The notes under the pieces were generated by a model. That model ran no database searches. It was given only the letters and a program-made list of their open reading frames with translations, and was not told the origin of the DNA. 64,000 bases of DNA from Amphimedon queenslandica (Eukaryota; Porifera; Demospongiae; Haplosclerida; Niphatidae), in NCBI RefSeq assembly GCF_000090795.2, contig NW_003546488.1, forward strand, positions 29,303 to 93,302, written 5' to 3'. Both the position numbers and the translations under genes were made by a program. Shown in pieces: positions 46,903 to 58,800 of this stretch. Position 1 is the stretch's first letter. Every line of letters starts with the position of its first letter.

Positions 46903-49900
46903 ATGGCTGACCTGGAGTCCCAGTCTACTGTACTAGAGGACTACGAGTCCGTCTTAGAAGAGCTCACCTTCAACTCAAAGCCGATCATCAACATGCTGAC
47001 CATGAAGGCAGACAAATATCGAATCTACGCCCCTGCCATAGTCGAGCTGGTCAAGACCCGGTTCTTCAAGGTAGTACCTCACAGGACTTCCCGGCCGCCA
47101 TTTCCTAGCTCCCTTTTAAATAGCAGTCTCAATGTTGTGTGTATTTATTTATTTGTTCTCATTGTAAATGTATGTAACACAAGTGTTTCACATAAAATTG
47201 TAAATAATAATGACAATAGTTTTTTTTTTGAAAGCAGTATAATTATGCAAGGCCCCTCTTTTTCTCAATCGTCCCCTCTTTCTTTATCTAAATCCCTGTC
47301 TTTATGCGGTTATGGTGTGTTCCTTAGGTGCGGCAAGAGTGCAAGATACCAACCCTCTATCTCATGGACTCCATGATCAAGAACCTGGGAGGGGAATTCC
47401 TAGAGGAACTCACAAAAGGGATCGTGGGCGTGTTCTGCCACGCCTTCGAAGCACTGGTATGCATTATGTGGTTGCTAGGGGCGTGTCTGGGTGTGCTATG
47501 AATATCATTGTGTGGGTGGCAATGAATCTAATTATTGACTTAGGGAAGCTTATTGTATGTGTGTATTATAGCTAGTTACTATACAAAGTATGCCACTAAT
47601 AATAATTACTGATTCATACATTTACACGTGTGTATATAGTGCATGTATATATACACACATTAATAAAAATCACTGTTACATCTACACAGTATCTTTTATT
47701 TATACTTTCTATTCATAGAATGACCCAAAGATTCGTATTGCTTTGTATAAACTGAGGCAGACATGGCTCCCGTACATACCTGTCAGGAAACTGGCAGCTA
47801 TAGATGAGCATATTCACGCTATCGATCCAAACTGGCCAATCACTGCTCAGGAGCCCTCCAGTCCAACTATATTCTTGAATCCAAAGTTTCTTGAACCTGT
47901 AAGAGGAGAGAGAAGTGCTACTTGTTATTGAATTTTAATGGAATTTTTATTATTTTGTTACCAGTTTCATTCTACTTCTGTTGTACTATTTTATTACCAG
48001 GGTTTCCCAAAAAACATGTTCAATAATTTCATTCTCTCCATCTCTTTCTAGAAGGAGGACTCTGCTAAGAGAAATTCGGGGAAATCGTCAACTGAAAGAA
48101 GATCATCTCCACTTCCCAAAAAGGTACCTTTATACATGTACATGTATAATGATAATTATATATTTGTTTGTTCTTTTTTATCTCCCCCCTTTCTCTCTCT
48201 CTTTCATAGTCGATATTAAAACCATCATTACCAGCAGCGTCATCTAAGCCTTCAAGCAACTCACTGGCTCCTCCAACCATTGAGAACAAAGGCAGAAGAA
48301 GCCCCCAGAACACTCTCGTCGATAAACAAGCATCAAAAAGTCCCTCACCAATGCCTTCCTCGTCTATGAAACACAGCAAGCCTACAAAAAGTCCAAGCAA
48401 AGACTCAGGAGCCAACGATTATCGTATTCCAAAGAAAAAGAAAGTACAGTTTCAATCGCCGCCGACCTCCTCTTCCTCTTCCTCTCTCTCTTCTACTTCT
48501 TCCTTGAAACCTGTCGATTCGTTTGCTTCCTCTCTCTCCCAACCAGCTCCTTCTCAAGAAGTCTCTTTGGCTATGAAGGACAAACGTAAGAAGCTCCTTG
48601 CTCAACAAAGACAAATCAAAACAAACAAGCAGCTCTCGATGGGGATACTCCCACCATTACAGGACGACGTCTCTCTCGATCGCGTCATACAGAAACACAA
48701 GCGAAGCTCAAGTCCAAGTCCCGAGAAGAGACCGTCTGAGTCTGTGGTTAAACGCCCACGCAGTGCCAGTCCCACTGTTACTGTGGATACAAGAGGTGAT
48801 GAGGTTCCCGTGGAAAGTGATTCCAGTGCAGGCATTGCCGGTAGGAAGCATAGAAATGAGGATACTAGCATTGAGGTATGAGGCATAACCTTAAAATGTA
48901 TTGTTGTACACATGTATAGTATATTGTGGAGACTTAATTTTTATGAACAAGCTACATGTATACCAATTGTTTTATCATTAATTATGATTATTTTTCTCGT
49001 CCTTTTTTCTCTTTTCTTTCTCTCAGTTTGATGCTAATAAGCGAATCAAGACAGAGCCTATTGAAGACCTTGTTCTAGTTACTGACAATAATCCAATGAA
49101 AAGAATAGGAGGAGGAGGAGGAGGAATGGATAATGACAGGACTACAGATATCAATGATCTTCTACCTGACTTTATACTCAAGAAACAAGAATATATGTTG
49201 GAGCAGGTACATGTACAGTACATCATGTACCTTATATAATTAATTTTATAATTATTGAGTAGTACTTTATTTGTTATACATGTGTAAAATGCACTTGGTT
49301 TTTTTTTCATTTGGCAATTTTGTCAAGACATACATGTACAAGCTCGTGTAAGATTAGCAGTCTTTAATATTATTAGCTTTGATTGCCAATTGCCAAAATA
49401 AACCCTCCAAGATTAAAGCAGTCTATAGTACAATGTACAAAAGTAGTAATAGTTTAATAATTATTCTTTGTTTAATGTGCTTGTAGGCTAGAAAGAGATT
49501 ACAGTCTGACACACTAACATCAGAGCAACGTGATCAACTTCTGAGACAGGTTGATCAACTCCTCGAGTTGCAGGCAACTCATAAAGAAGAGAGAACTGAT
49601 AAGTTTTTGATTAATGATAAATCTGTGTCACACGGTGATTCTGTATCACGCAATCTTGATTCTGTATCATTTTCGCACACACCCGTTACTAATTCTGTAT
49701 CACATTTTAATGATTCTGTATCGCACTCACATGATTTTGTATCGCACCCACATGATTTTGTACCGCATCCCCACGATTCTGCATCACACTCACGTGATCT
49801 TGTATCACACCCTCGGCCGTCAGCCGAGATCCAGCCCCACCGCACGCTCCTTCCCTTCCCCCCACCTGGAGATTATATCCCTCCTCAGAGAGATTTTCCC

Positions 49901-52577
49901 CCTCCAAGGGGTCTGGGACGGCCTCCGCCACCGAGGGCGAATTTCAGGCGACGGGGCGGGAGGGGGTTTAAGCGTGGGAGGCGAGACCGAGCCTTCAGGG
50001 AACACTCACCTCCTCTAATGAGAAGGGGCCCGGGGGGTATGAGAGATGAGAGAGGTCCCCCTCCTCCTCATCATCTCTCTCGTCATCCTCTTCCTCAAGA
50101 AAGCGAAGGTTAATTAACGTTTTATTTTCTCGTTTTATTTTTTAATAATTATTATTGGTTTAGGTCCTGCTCTTGTGTCTGATCTTTATGAGAAGTTAAG
50201 GAGTAGCGGCCTCCTCCTTCCTCCTGATGGTGAGGCTGGCAGTCACCCTCCGCCTGTTCGTAGAGGACCAGCACTGCCCATGATTAGATTAAATATCAGA
50301 GAATTGAAAATGTATGGAGAGAGGGAAGGAGGGAGAAAGAGAGAGGGAGAAAGAGAGGGAGAAAGAGAGGGAGAGAGGGAGGGAGAGGAATGATATGTAC
50401 ATTGTACTGTATTTTATGTATTTTTTACATGTACACATGTACATTGCACATAATTAATGGGATAATGTTTAAGTCATTAAAATCCCCCCAATGTAAATAT
50501 GTGTATAGTGTGGAATCTCTATAAGGACCTCTGAAATAAGGAGACGTTGTGATTGTAGAAAACTATAAAAACATACAAACGGTATACCAAAGTGCATGTA
50601 CAGTACATACCTCAAAAATGTGTCTGAAATAAAAATGTTCCACATACATGTACATTGTGCATGTAACACGCAATCTCTTTAATAATTAATGTATGTTAAC
50701 TGAGTATTTGGTCTTATCTTACCCAGGGACTATGAGGGTCTACACATGTTGCTTCATGAAGGTGAGCCGTGCACTTCGTGTGGTCTGAGATTCAGAGAAG
50801 ATCAAAGGGAAGAGTATCAGGCTCACCTTGACTGGCACTATCAGGAGAACAGGCTGGATAAAGATGGAAGCAGGGCTACAATGAGGAACTGGTTCTTACA
50901 TCCAGATGTATGTGAGAGTATAATAGCAGCTAATGTAGACATTCATGTGTAGCTGTGTACATGTACATGTAATAAGTAATATACTGTATAGTGGGAAGTT
51001 CTGGAGGGAGTTAAATTTGGTGAATTTGGCGTTTTGATAGCCATTCGCCAAAATAAATCCACCATTTTGAGCCATTATGTGCATGCTCAATGACACATGG
51101 CCACAAATTTGCCAAATTAAAATCTGCCAATCACCAAAATTTAGAAAATTACCAAATTTAAGTCCTTCCAAAATTCCCCACTATACGATACATATTGTAT
51201 GCATTACTGTGTTTTGTATTCCATTTCAATACTTTTGTACTAATGTTCTTTCATTGATCTTTCTTGAGCACATTGGTACAAATGTCATATTGTTCATTGT
51301 ACATGTACATAATACGATTGTGGGCCAGTGATGAAGTGTATTGGCCAATTGCATGCTAAGTTAAACTTTAGAGATACATGTACATGTATACGTACATGTA
51401 CATGTAGTTCATGTTTTTGTTGTTTTAATGGTACCAGCAGCTTTCTTGTGATGCTATGACAGCTGGTGACTGGCAAATTTNNNNNNNNNNNNNNNNNNNN
51501 ACACTTTTAGTATCATGTGTTTTGTTTTTAGGATTGGATCACTTTTGATGGATCATCACTTATCAATCAGAATGGTAGGTATCAACTACTGTTTATAGAT
51601 ATGTACATGTACATTACTCTCTCTCTCTCTCTCTCTCAGAGCCATTATTATCAATGGAACAAGAAAGTAAAGAGGATTCTGTTGGTAGAGATGAAAACAA
51701 ATCTGCTGGTATAAGCTGTCAAGTTCTTCCAGGGGAAGATACTCAAGTAAGTATACCCTTTTACTAAATTCTACCTTTTTTGTACATGTGTACATGTACA
51801 TGTACAGTGATTGCCATATTTATGCTTTATTTTTAAAACATATTTCTCATCTTCTCCCCCCTCTCTCTCCCTCCCTCCCTCCCCCCCCTCTCTCTCTCCC
51901 TCCTCTCCCCCCTCTCTCTCTCCCTCCCTCTCCCTCCCTCCCCCCTCTCTCTCTCTCCCCCCTCTCTCTCTCCCTCCCCCCTCTCTCTCCCTCTCTCTAA
52001 GGTGTGTGGTGTATGTCATGAGCAGTTGGAGCAGTTCTGGGAGGAAGATGAAGAGGAGTGGCACTTTAAAGATGCACTTCGTACAGGAGATGGAGTATTG
52101 TATCACAGTTACTGTTACGTTGATTCAAAAGAGGTTTGTCAGCTAGGGGAGGATTGCTCAATTTTTTATCAGATCAAAATTAATTTTGATTTTTATATAA
52201 ATTTTAAAGTACATGTAACTCAAAAATTGAAGCAAAAGGGACTTTGGCCAAATTTCACCAAAATTGTAAAGGAGAGAATTTCTTTTTTATAAGTGTTTCT
52301 GAAACATATACATGTTCTTATGTTGTGTAAAAAGTTTGAGATCATTTTGATCAAATTTGGATTTTTTATGAATAATTTTTAAGGTTACTCAAAAATTGGT
52401 CCAAAATTTTTCTTTTATGCTACATTTTTGATTTATGTGCTTATGTTGCATGGACATTTCACTTATAGTATTTAAGGTGTGGCATAAATTAGAATCTTTC
52501 TTTTTCTCTAGTCCTTAGGATTAATGTCTGTTGATTCGTCTCCAATCAGTGAGACAGCAAAACCATTGAACATATGA
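46903..52577 (+). CDS. PCF11: PCF11 cleavage/polyadenylation and termination factor
   Basis: Binds the RNA polymerase II C-terminal domain and links 3' cleavage to termination. Thirteen exons close in frame: 46903..47070, 47328..47456, 47719..47898, 48052..48123, 48210..48875, 49027..49206, 49487..50108, 50164..50311, 50727..50907, 51532..51574, 51640..51746, 52002..52133 and 52512..52577, giving 897 residues (human PCF11 is about 1,555). The CID covers ~1-145 (LEELTFNSKPIINMLT, YLMDSMIKNLGGEFL, YKLRQTWLPYIP). A long disordered Ser/Lys middle contains DSVSH repeats (~500-560). The C-terminal zinc fingers are CTSCGLRF with HLDWHY, and CGVCHEQLEQFW with HSYC. A 20-N gap (51481-51500) lies in intron 9. 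A decayed copy of the last exon is at 55443. Confidence 0.93.
49293..49432. mobile_element. Fold-back MITE in PCF11 intron 6
   Basis: Interior words TTTGGCAATTTTG and CAATTGCCAAAATAAA are inverted; the right edge ends AAAGCAGTCTATAGTA. Degenerate copy of the TTTTGGC family seen at 34217. Confidence 0.6.
50983..51188. mobile_element. Fold-back MITE in PCF11 intron 9
   Basis: Left ACTGTATAGTGGGAAGTTCT and right AATTCCCCACTATACGAT are inverted, interior AATTTGGCG/CGCCAAAAT. It lies 75 bp after exon 9. It closely resembles the element at 59911. Confidence 0.8.
51481..51500. other. Short assembly gap (20 N)
   Basis: Inside PCF11 intron 9; does not affect coding sequence. Confidence 1.
51850..51998. 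repeat. CT-rich tract before PCF11 exon 12
   Basis: 150 bp of CTCTCC/CCCTCC words ending at the acceptor of exon 12 (52002). It works as an oversized polypyrimidine tract. Open frames across it are artefacts. Confidence 0.9.
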
Positions 52578-52977
52578 TCCCATCTCTCTCCCCCCCCTCT
52601 CTCTCTCTGTCTCTCATCTCATTATTATTATTATTGTTATTATTATTATTATTTATTATAGATCTGTAATATATAATGTATTTTCTTTGTAATAATAATA
52701 ATAATAATATATAATTATAATAATAAATCTCTCAAGTAAAAATAATAATTGTTATAATATTTATTATGCGATTAGTACTAATACATGTAGCACAATTGAC
52801 TAATAATAATATACACACACATACACATAAAATATAATATAATTTGTGATGATTACAATTATTTTTCATTAAAATAATTTATCCTATAATGATGTCAAGT
52901 CAAGTACTAAACATAAGGCAAAAATGATCCATGATGATAAAAACAAAGAATAATTTTGAGTTAAAACCATGCAGCTG

Positions 52978-53192
52978 CTACCTTGCCGGAGAGCCTGTGT
53001 CATCCTGTGTTGCTACGTGCCCACTGAGATAAATGTTATCATACATGTGTCCAAGTGTGTCATCCGATATACCTGTTACGGTGGGACGGAGGTTACGTAT
53101 GAACTCTCTCTTTGACATTTTGTTCTTGACGTGGGGACTGGTCAGATCCACACTGAGGAGTATGAGAGAGTAACACAAAACCTTCAGAGTAT
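52978..53192 (-). CDS. FBXO8 last exon, duplicate copy (distal)
   Basis: An intact 215-nt exon with a good acceptor (CTCTCTCTCCAG before 53192), the expected phase and the same length as the proximal FBXO8 last exon. It encodes the C-terminal Sec7 segment (VLCYSLILLSVDLTSP, KMSKREFIRNLR) and stops normally. Differences from the proximal copy are synonymous except next to the stop (SPAR versus SPVR). It may be an alternative last exon reached by skipping the nearer one, or a silent duplicate. Confidence 0.75.
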
Positions 53193-53600
53193 CTGGAGAG
53201 AGAGAAAAATATGCCTACAATGGTGCCTCTAATAAACTTTAATCAATGAAATTATACAGTACGTTTCTATTTATGCCACATAATCTATGCTTTGCAAGTT
53301 GATGATCGATTCAATGAATGAGGAAGAATGTAACAAAAAAAAGTACAATGGGGGCATTGTGTTGGGTCAGTAGTCTATTGCGATGCACTAGGAGTTGTAA
53401 ATAATAGTATGCAGCCAGGGCAAACATGTTTCACGAGAGCCACAATGTCTAATACCAATATTTCGGGTAGCTTACTATTATGTACTATTAGGTGTACTTA
53501 GTTGTAAATAATACCAGGCACACATGTCAAACATTGAGGCATTTTTGACACGTGCTTGTAACAAGAGCTGCATGATGCATGCCTCATGTTCAGCAGGCTA

Positions 53601-53606
53601 TATAAA
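53601..53606 (+). promoter_or_regulatory. TATA box of Cys-rich gene A
   Basis: TATAAA in CAGGCTATATAAAGAGGTGC, 52 bp before the ATG. The whole 400-bp 5' flank is conserved in copy B. Confidence 0.7.
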
Positions 53607-53657
53607 GAGGTGCTTCTTGATGCAGTGAGCAAGCTACAACTATAAGAGAAAATTACA

Positions 53658-54577
53658 ATGAAGATTCTTGTATTCTTCTTTATGACTCTCAGTGTTTGTG
53701 CTCTAGCTATGCCAAGTATGTCAATAGGTGTATGTGTTAATGTATGTTCATTGTATGTTATTTCTATGATAGGCACAAAGTCTTACAATCGTGATCATTA
53801 CAGGTATAATGTATTGTGTGTATACTATTGTACATTATTCATGTGACCTTAGCAACAGGAACAAAGTAACAAACATGAATAATGAGACTTCACCACCAGA
53901 AGAGAGATCGCTTGTACATAAAAGTATTTTTGTTTCTATTGAATTAAAAATCCATCCTTACAATTTAAAGGTGGTATAAGAGATGTCACAGTCACAGTTC
54001 ATGGAAACAAAATTTGTGTTTACTATGAGATAACCCTGTTTGGCTGTACTAATCGTAAGACTTTTGCAGCTAGAGTTTTTACTGCTTGATTCCATTTGTA
54101 GTTAGCAATGCATGTGGATTTAAAATGCAATGGTTTACTCTTGGTTGTGCTGATGATGAGGAGCTGTTACTGGGAATGTGCTTCAAAAAATGTTCACTTC
54201 TTGCTAATAAAGATTTCCCATTACGCACAGGACCAAACACATGCGCAAGGAATGGATGCACTTCAAGTCAGGAATATGATGCTGGTCTCTGCTATCCTAA
54301 ATGCAAAGAATACTACATCGGAGTTGCCACCGTTTGTTGGGGATACTGCAGCAAATTCTGTGGAAAAGATTACACTGACATGGGCCTATACTGCTACCGG
54401 TGGTGGCCACCGCATGCCTGTTCCAAGCCATCGTATGGTAGAGGTGTTGGGAGCCTCCCTTACCAACCCTGGACCAATGGATTGCAATGCAACGGGTTTG
54501 GTGTGAATAACGAAGGAAAATGTCCATTGGAAGATGTCTCTAGTAAATCGCCCGTTGATCTTGGATGCAACAAGTAG
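53658..54577 (+). CDS. Cys-rich secreted protein A, nested in the duplicated FBXO8 region
   Basis: No characterised homologue recognised. Four exons: 53658..53715 (signal peptide MKILVFFFMTLSVCALAMP), 53867..53923 (acidic linker), 53971..54054 and 54102..54577; 224 residues. The 57-nt exon 2 is inferred: it stays in frame in both copies, differs by exactly three bases in length and diverges like an exon, but skipping it also stays in frame. The mature protein is Cys-rich, with CADDEELL, CYPKCKEYYIGVATVCWGYC and YTDMGLYCYRWWPP, resembling the repeated GVGxVCWxxC modules of secreted or surface proteins in several marine eukaryotes. It probably acts outside the cell; the function is unknown. It is transcribed opposite to FBXO8 and has its own TATA box. 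Confidence 0.8.
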
Positions 54578-55349
54578 TGAACTGGCTTAATATAATAAGT
54601 GCATGAACAAGCAATAATAATAGGACTTTTTGTTAGGATATTTTTTGTTAGGCCTTTTTTTTGATAGTTTTGCTGCTTATTTTTTCATGCAACTTTTCTA
54701 AATAATTATTATCGAAATCTCATCAATCAATATAGTACAGTCTGTTTTTATTTATGCCAAGTGATCTATGCCTATAACAAGCACAAGGTTTAGCTTTCCC
54801 TTGCAATGTTTGTTTATGCATGACTTTATTACCAAATTAGATAAAATAGTCAGCAACTCTATTTTGAGCAATTTTTTAAAAACATACAAGAAACAGTCTT
54901 GTATATTCATAAAACAATGAAACTGTTGACCTTCAATTTTTAACGACCTGGGAGGCAAAGCTCCCAGGTCATTCCTATAATTGATTTATGTTTGTGTTAT
55001 AGGTGTGTCATTAAAGCTAATAAGTTTTAGGTTTCCAATATAGATATTTACTCTATTATCTATGTTTCCAAATACACATGATGAATTGCTAGGAAACTTT
55101 CCTTTTTCTATTACATTTGCTTCAAAAAGTTTCTGGGTCGGGTACATTTACTTTATCAATTATGACATACTATGATTATGATTTTATAATGGCACAAATA
55201 CTCAGGATGAAATTCAAATAGCTATAACTCACCAACAAGAAAGATTTAGAGTCCCACACATATAATTAATTTTTAAAGTTGCTCAAAAATTGCCTGTACT
55301 ATAGTACAGTGTATTTTATCAAAATGGCTAAGAGAGAATTCTCTTTTTA
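54578..55349. other. Spacer between duplication units
   Basis: First part matches the 3' flank of gene B; the remainder (about 54760-55350) is unique, apart from a dispersed-repeat fragment starting near 55200 with the palindrome CTGTACTATAGTACAG. No coding signal. Confidence 0.6.
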
Positions 55350-55442
55350 CATTACATTTTTGATACACCTGCTTATGCTGCATGGACATTTAGTACTTAT
55401 AGTATTTAAGGTGTGGCATAAATTAGAATCTTTTTCTATTAG

Positions 55443-55508
55443 TCCTTAGGATTAATGTCTGTTGATTCATCTCCAATCAGTGACACAGCAAAACCATTGA
55501 ACATATGC
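55443..55508 (+). pseudogene. Duplicated PCF11 last exon, stop codon lost
   Basis: A 66-nt copy of the PCF11 terminal exon with an intact acceptor. The final TGA is TGC and one Glu codon is Asp. PCF11 already ends at 52577, so this copy is a by-product of the duplication. Confidence 0.85.
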
Positions 55509-55894
55509 TCCCATTTCTCCCCCCCCCTCTCTCTGTCTCTCATCTCATTATTATTAATTAATATTATTATTATTATTGATCTGTAATATAATGTATTTCT
55601 TTGTAATAATAATAATAATAATATACAATTAATAATAAATCTCTTGAGTAAAAATAATAATTGTTATAATATTTATCATGCGACTTGTTAAGAAATAGTA
55701 TTATTAGTACTAATATATATAGCACAATTGACTAATAATAATATACACACATATACATAAAATATAATATAATTTGTGATAATTACAATATTTTTTCATT
55801 AAAATAATTTATCCTATAATGATGTCAAGTACTAAACATAAAGCGAAAATGATCCATGATGATAAAAACAAAATTTTGAGTTAAAAAGCAGCTG

Positions 55895-58800
55895 CTACCT
55901 CACTGGAGAGCCTGTGTCATCCTGTGTTGCCACGTGCCCACTGAGATAAATGTTATCGTACATGTGTCCAAGTGTGTCGTCCGATATACCTGTTACGGTG
56001 GGACGGAGGTTACGTATGAACTCTCTCTTTGACATTTTGTTCTTGACGTGGGGACTGGTCAGATCCACGCTGAGGAGTATCAGAGAATAACACAAAACCT
56101 TCAGAGTATCTGGAGGGAGAAATAAATAAGTATGCAGTGGTGCCTCTGATATAATGGGACACAGAAGTTAGACTGTTGTATTATACAGAGGTGTCCTTTA
56201 TATGTATGTAATGTAATTGGTACATTAGGTACTGTACGTAAAATAAAGGTGTCTGTTACAGAGTGTCCAAGTGTACAAAGAAGCAGTATAGGAATTTTTA
56301 TTACTATGCTTCTTGTTGTCATACAATATTGAAATTTGTGTCTACTACTCACTAGTCAAGCTTGGCTGTGTTGATAGTAAAGGGTACTGCATATTGTAAA
56401 TTGATTTATTTTCTACTTCACAAAGCATGAGGAAAAAAGGATGGTCCAGTAACTATTGGTTGTGCTGATAATGAGGAGAACTATCTTGGATTATGCTATA
56501 AGAAATGTTCACTTCTTGCTAGTGCAGATTTCCATTACGCACAGCAATACACACATGGTCAAAGGATGGATGTGATGAAGATGAAGATATGATGGTCTCT
56601 GCTATCATAAATGCAAAGATTACTACATCAGAGTTGCCACTGTTGCTTGTGATATTGCAGCTAATTCTGTGGAGTATGATGACATGGGCCTATACTGCTA
56701 CCAGTGGTAGCCACCAAAGAGCTGTTACAAGCCAAGGTATGATAGAGGTGCTAGTACCCTATACCTTACCAACTCTGGACCAATGGATTGGGATGGAATG
56801 GGTTTGGTAAAAATAATCAAGGAGGATGTGCAAAGATTGACATCTCTGGTAATCTTGAATGCAACAAGCAATGAACTGATCTAATATAATAAGTGCATTA
56901 AGAAGCATATAGGAATATTATAGTTATGCTTCTTGTTGTCATACATAAAAACTTTAATGAATGAAATTATGCATTACATTACGTATAATCCATGCTTTGC
57001 AAGTTGATGATTGATTCAATGAATGAGGAAAGAAAAGTACAATGGGGCATTGTGATGCACTAGAAGTTGTAAATAATAGTATGGACCCAGGGCAAACATG
57101 TTTCACGAGAGCCACAATGTCTAATACCAATATTTTGGGTAGCTTACTATTATGTACTATTAGGTGTACTTAGTTGTAAATAAGACCAGGCACACGTGTG
57201 TAAGGCATTTTTGACACGTGCTTGTAACAAGAGCTGCATGATGCATGCCTCATGTTCAGCAGGCTATATAAAGAGGTGCTTTTTGATGCAGTGAACAAGT
57301 TACAAGTAAGGGAAAATCACGATGAAGACTCTTGTATTCTTCTTTATGACTCTCAGTGTTTGTGCTCTGGCTTTGCCAAGTATGTCAATAGCTGTATGTG
57401 TTAATGTATGTTCATTGTATGTTATTTCTATGATAGGCACAAAGTCTTACCACAGTGATCATTACAGGTATAATGTATTGTGTGTATACTATTGTACATT
57501 ATTCATGTGACCTTAGCAACAGGAACAAAGTAACAAACATGAATAATGAGGCTTCACCACCAGAAGAAGGGACATCACTTTTACAAGAAGGTATTCTTGT
57601 TTCTATTGAATTAAAAATCCATCCTTACAATTTAAAGGTGGTACAAAAGATATAGAAGTCAAAATTGAAGGAGAAAAAATTTGTGTCTACTATAAGGGAA
57701 ATAAGTTAGGCTGTGTTGATAGTAAGACTTTTGCAACTAGAGTTTGTACTGTTTCATTCCATTTGTAGTTACAGCTGCATGTGGAACAACAATTTTTAGA
57801 TATACTTTTGGATGTGCTGATGACGAGGAGCTGTTTGCTGATCATTGCTATAAGAAATGTTCACTTCTTGCTAATGAAACTTTCCCAATACGCATAGGAC
57901 CAAACGCATGTGCAGGGGATGGATGCCCTTCAGATTGGGAATATGAAGCTGGTCTCTGCTATCCTGAATGCGAAGAGCACTATACCGGACTTGGCAGCGT
58001 TTGTTGGGGACATTGCAGCCATTTCTGTGGAGAGGAGTACACTGACATGGGCCTATACTGCTACCAGTGGTGGCCACCAAAGAGCTGTACCAAGCCAAAG
58101 CATGATAGAGGTGCTCCGAGCCTCCCTTACATACCCTTGACTGATGGAGAAGGATGCAGTGGGTTTGGTGTCAATAACAAAGGAAAATGTCCATTCGAAG
58201 ATCTCTCTAGTAAATTGCCCATTGATATTTGCAAAAAGCAATGAACTGGCTTAATATAATAAGTGCATGAAGAAGCAATAATAATAGGACTTTTTGTTAG
58301 GACTATTTTTGTTAGGATATTTTTGTTAGGCCTTTTTTTCATAGTTTTTGCTGCTTCTTTTTTTCATGTAACTTTTCTAAATAATAATAATTATTATCGA
58401 AACCTCATCAATCAATATACATGTAGTACAGTCTGTTTTCATCTATGCCTAGCAAATACTGTATAGCGGGTATATTTCGTCTGGAAAAATGTTCATTCTA
58501 AGCAGAATTAGAAATTTTCGTTTGTTTTATTTTCGTTCTGAGCAGCCATTTTGCACACATGGCATTGAGGAAACGCCCTTTTCATTTGGAAAATAAAATG
58601 TTCGTTCCACAAGGAATGAGAACAAAAAGAACGAAATTAAACTCGAACGGAATATACCTGCTATATGGTATAGCAATTCACCAAATTTAACTCCATCCAA
58701 AATTTCCTTCTATACAGTATAAGGTTATGCTGTATCACATGCATCATTGAAGCTCTGTGTGCTCTCTCTCTTCCCTTCCTCTCTTTCTCTCTCTCGTTTG

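Larger units (their letters stand above)
52416..54762. repeat. Tandem segmental duplication, unit 1
   Basis: Contains the true PCF11 last exon, an intact copy of the FBXO8 last exon and Cys-rich gene A. It is similar along most of its length to unit 2 (55350-58450). Matching landmarks are CATGGACATTTCACTTATAG near the start and TAATAGGACTTTTTGTTAGG near the end. Confidence 0.9.
55350..58450. repeat. Tandem segmental duplication, unit 2
   Basis: Carries the decayed PCF11 last exon, the proximal FBXO8 last exon, a Cys-rich pseudogene and Cys-rich gene B. It is longer than unit 1 because of the 56150-56940 segment with the pseudogene. Confidence 0.9.

Noticed and set aside
51788-52106. Arg/Glu/Gly or Pro/Leu/Ser-rich open frames
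   Set aside because: Translations of the CT-rich tract before PCF11 exon 12.
54108-54506. Second open frame overlapping Cys-rich gene A
   Set aside because: Shadow frame with no signal peptide or conserved cysteines; the other frame carries them and is shared with copy B.
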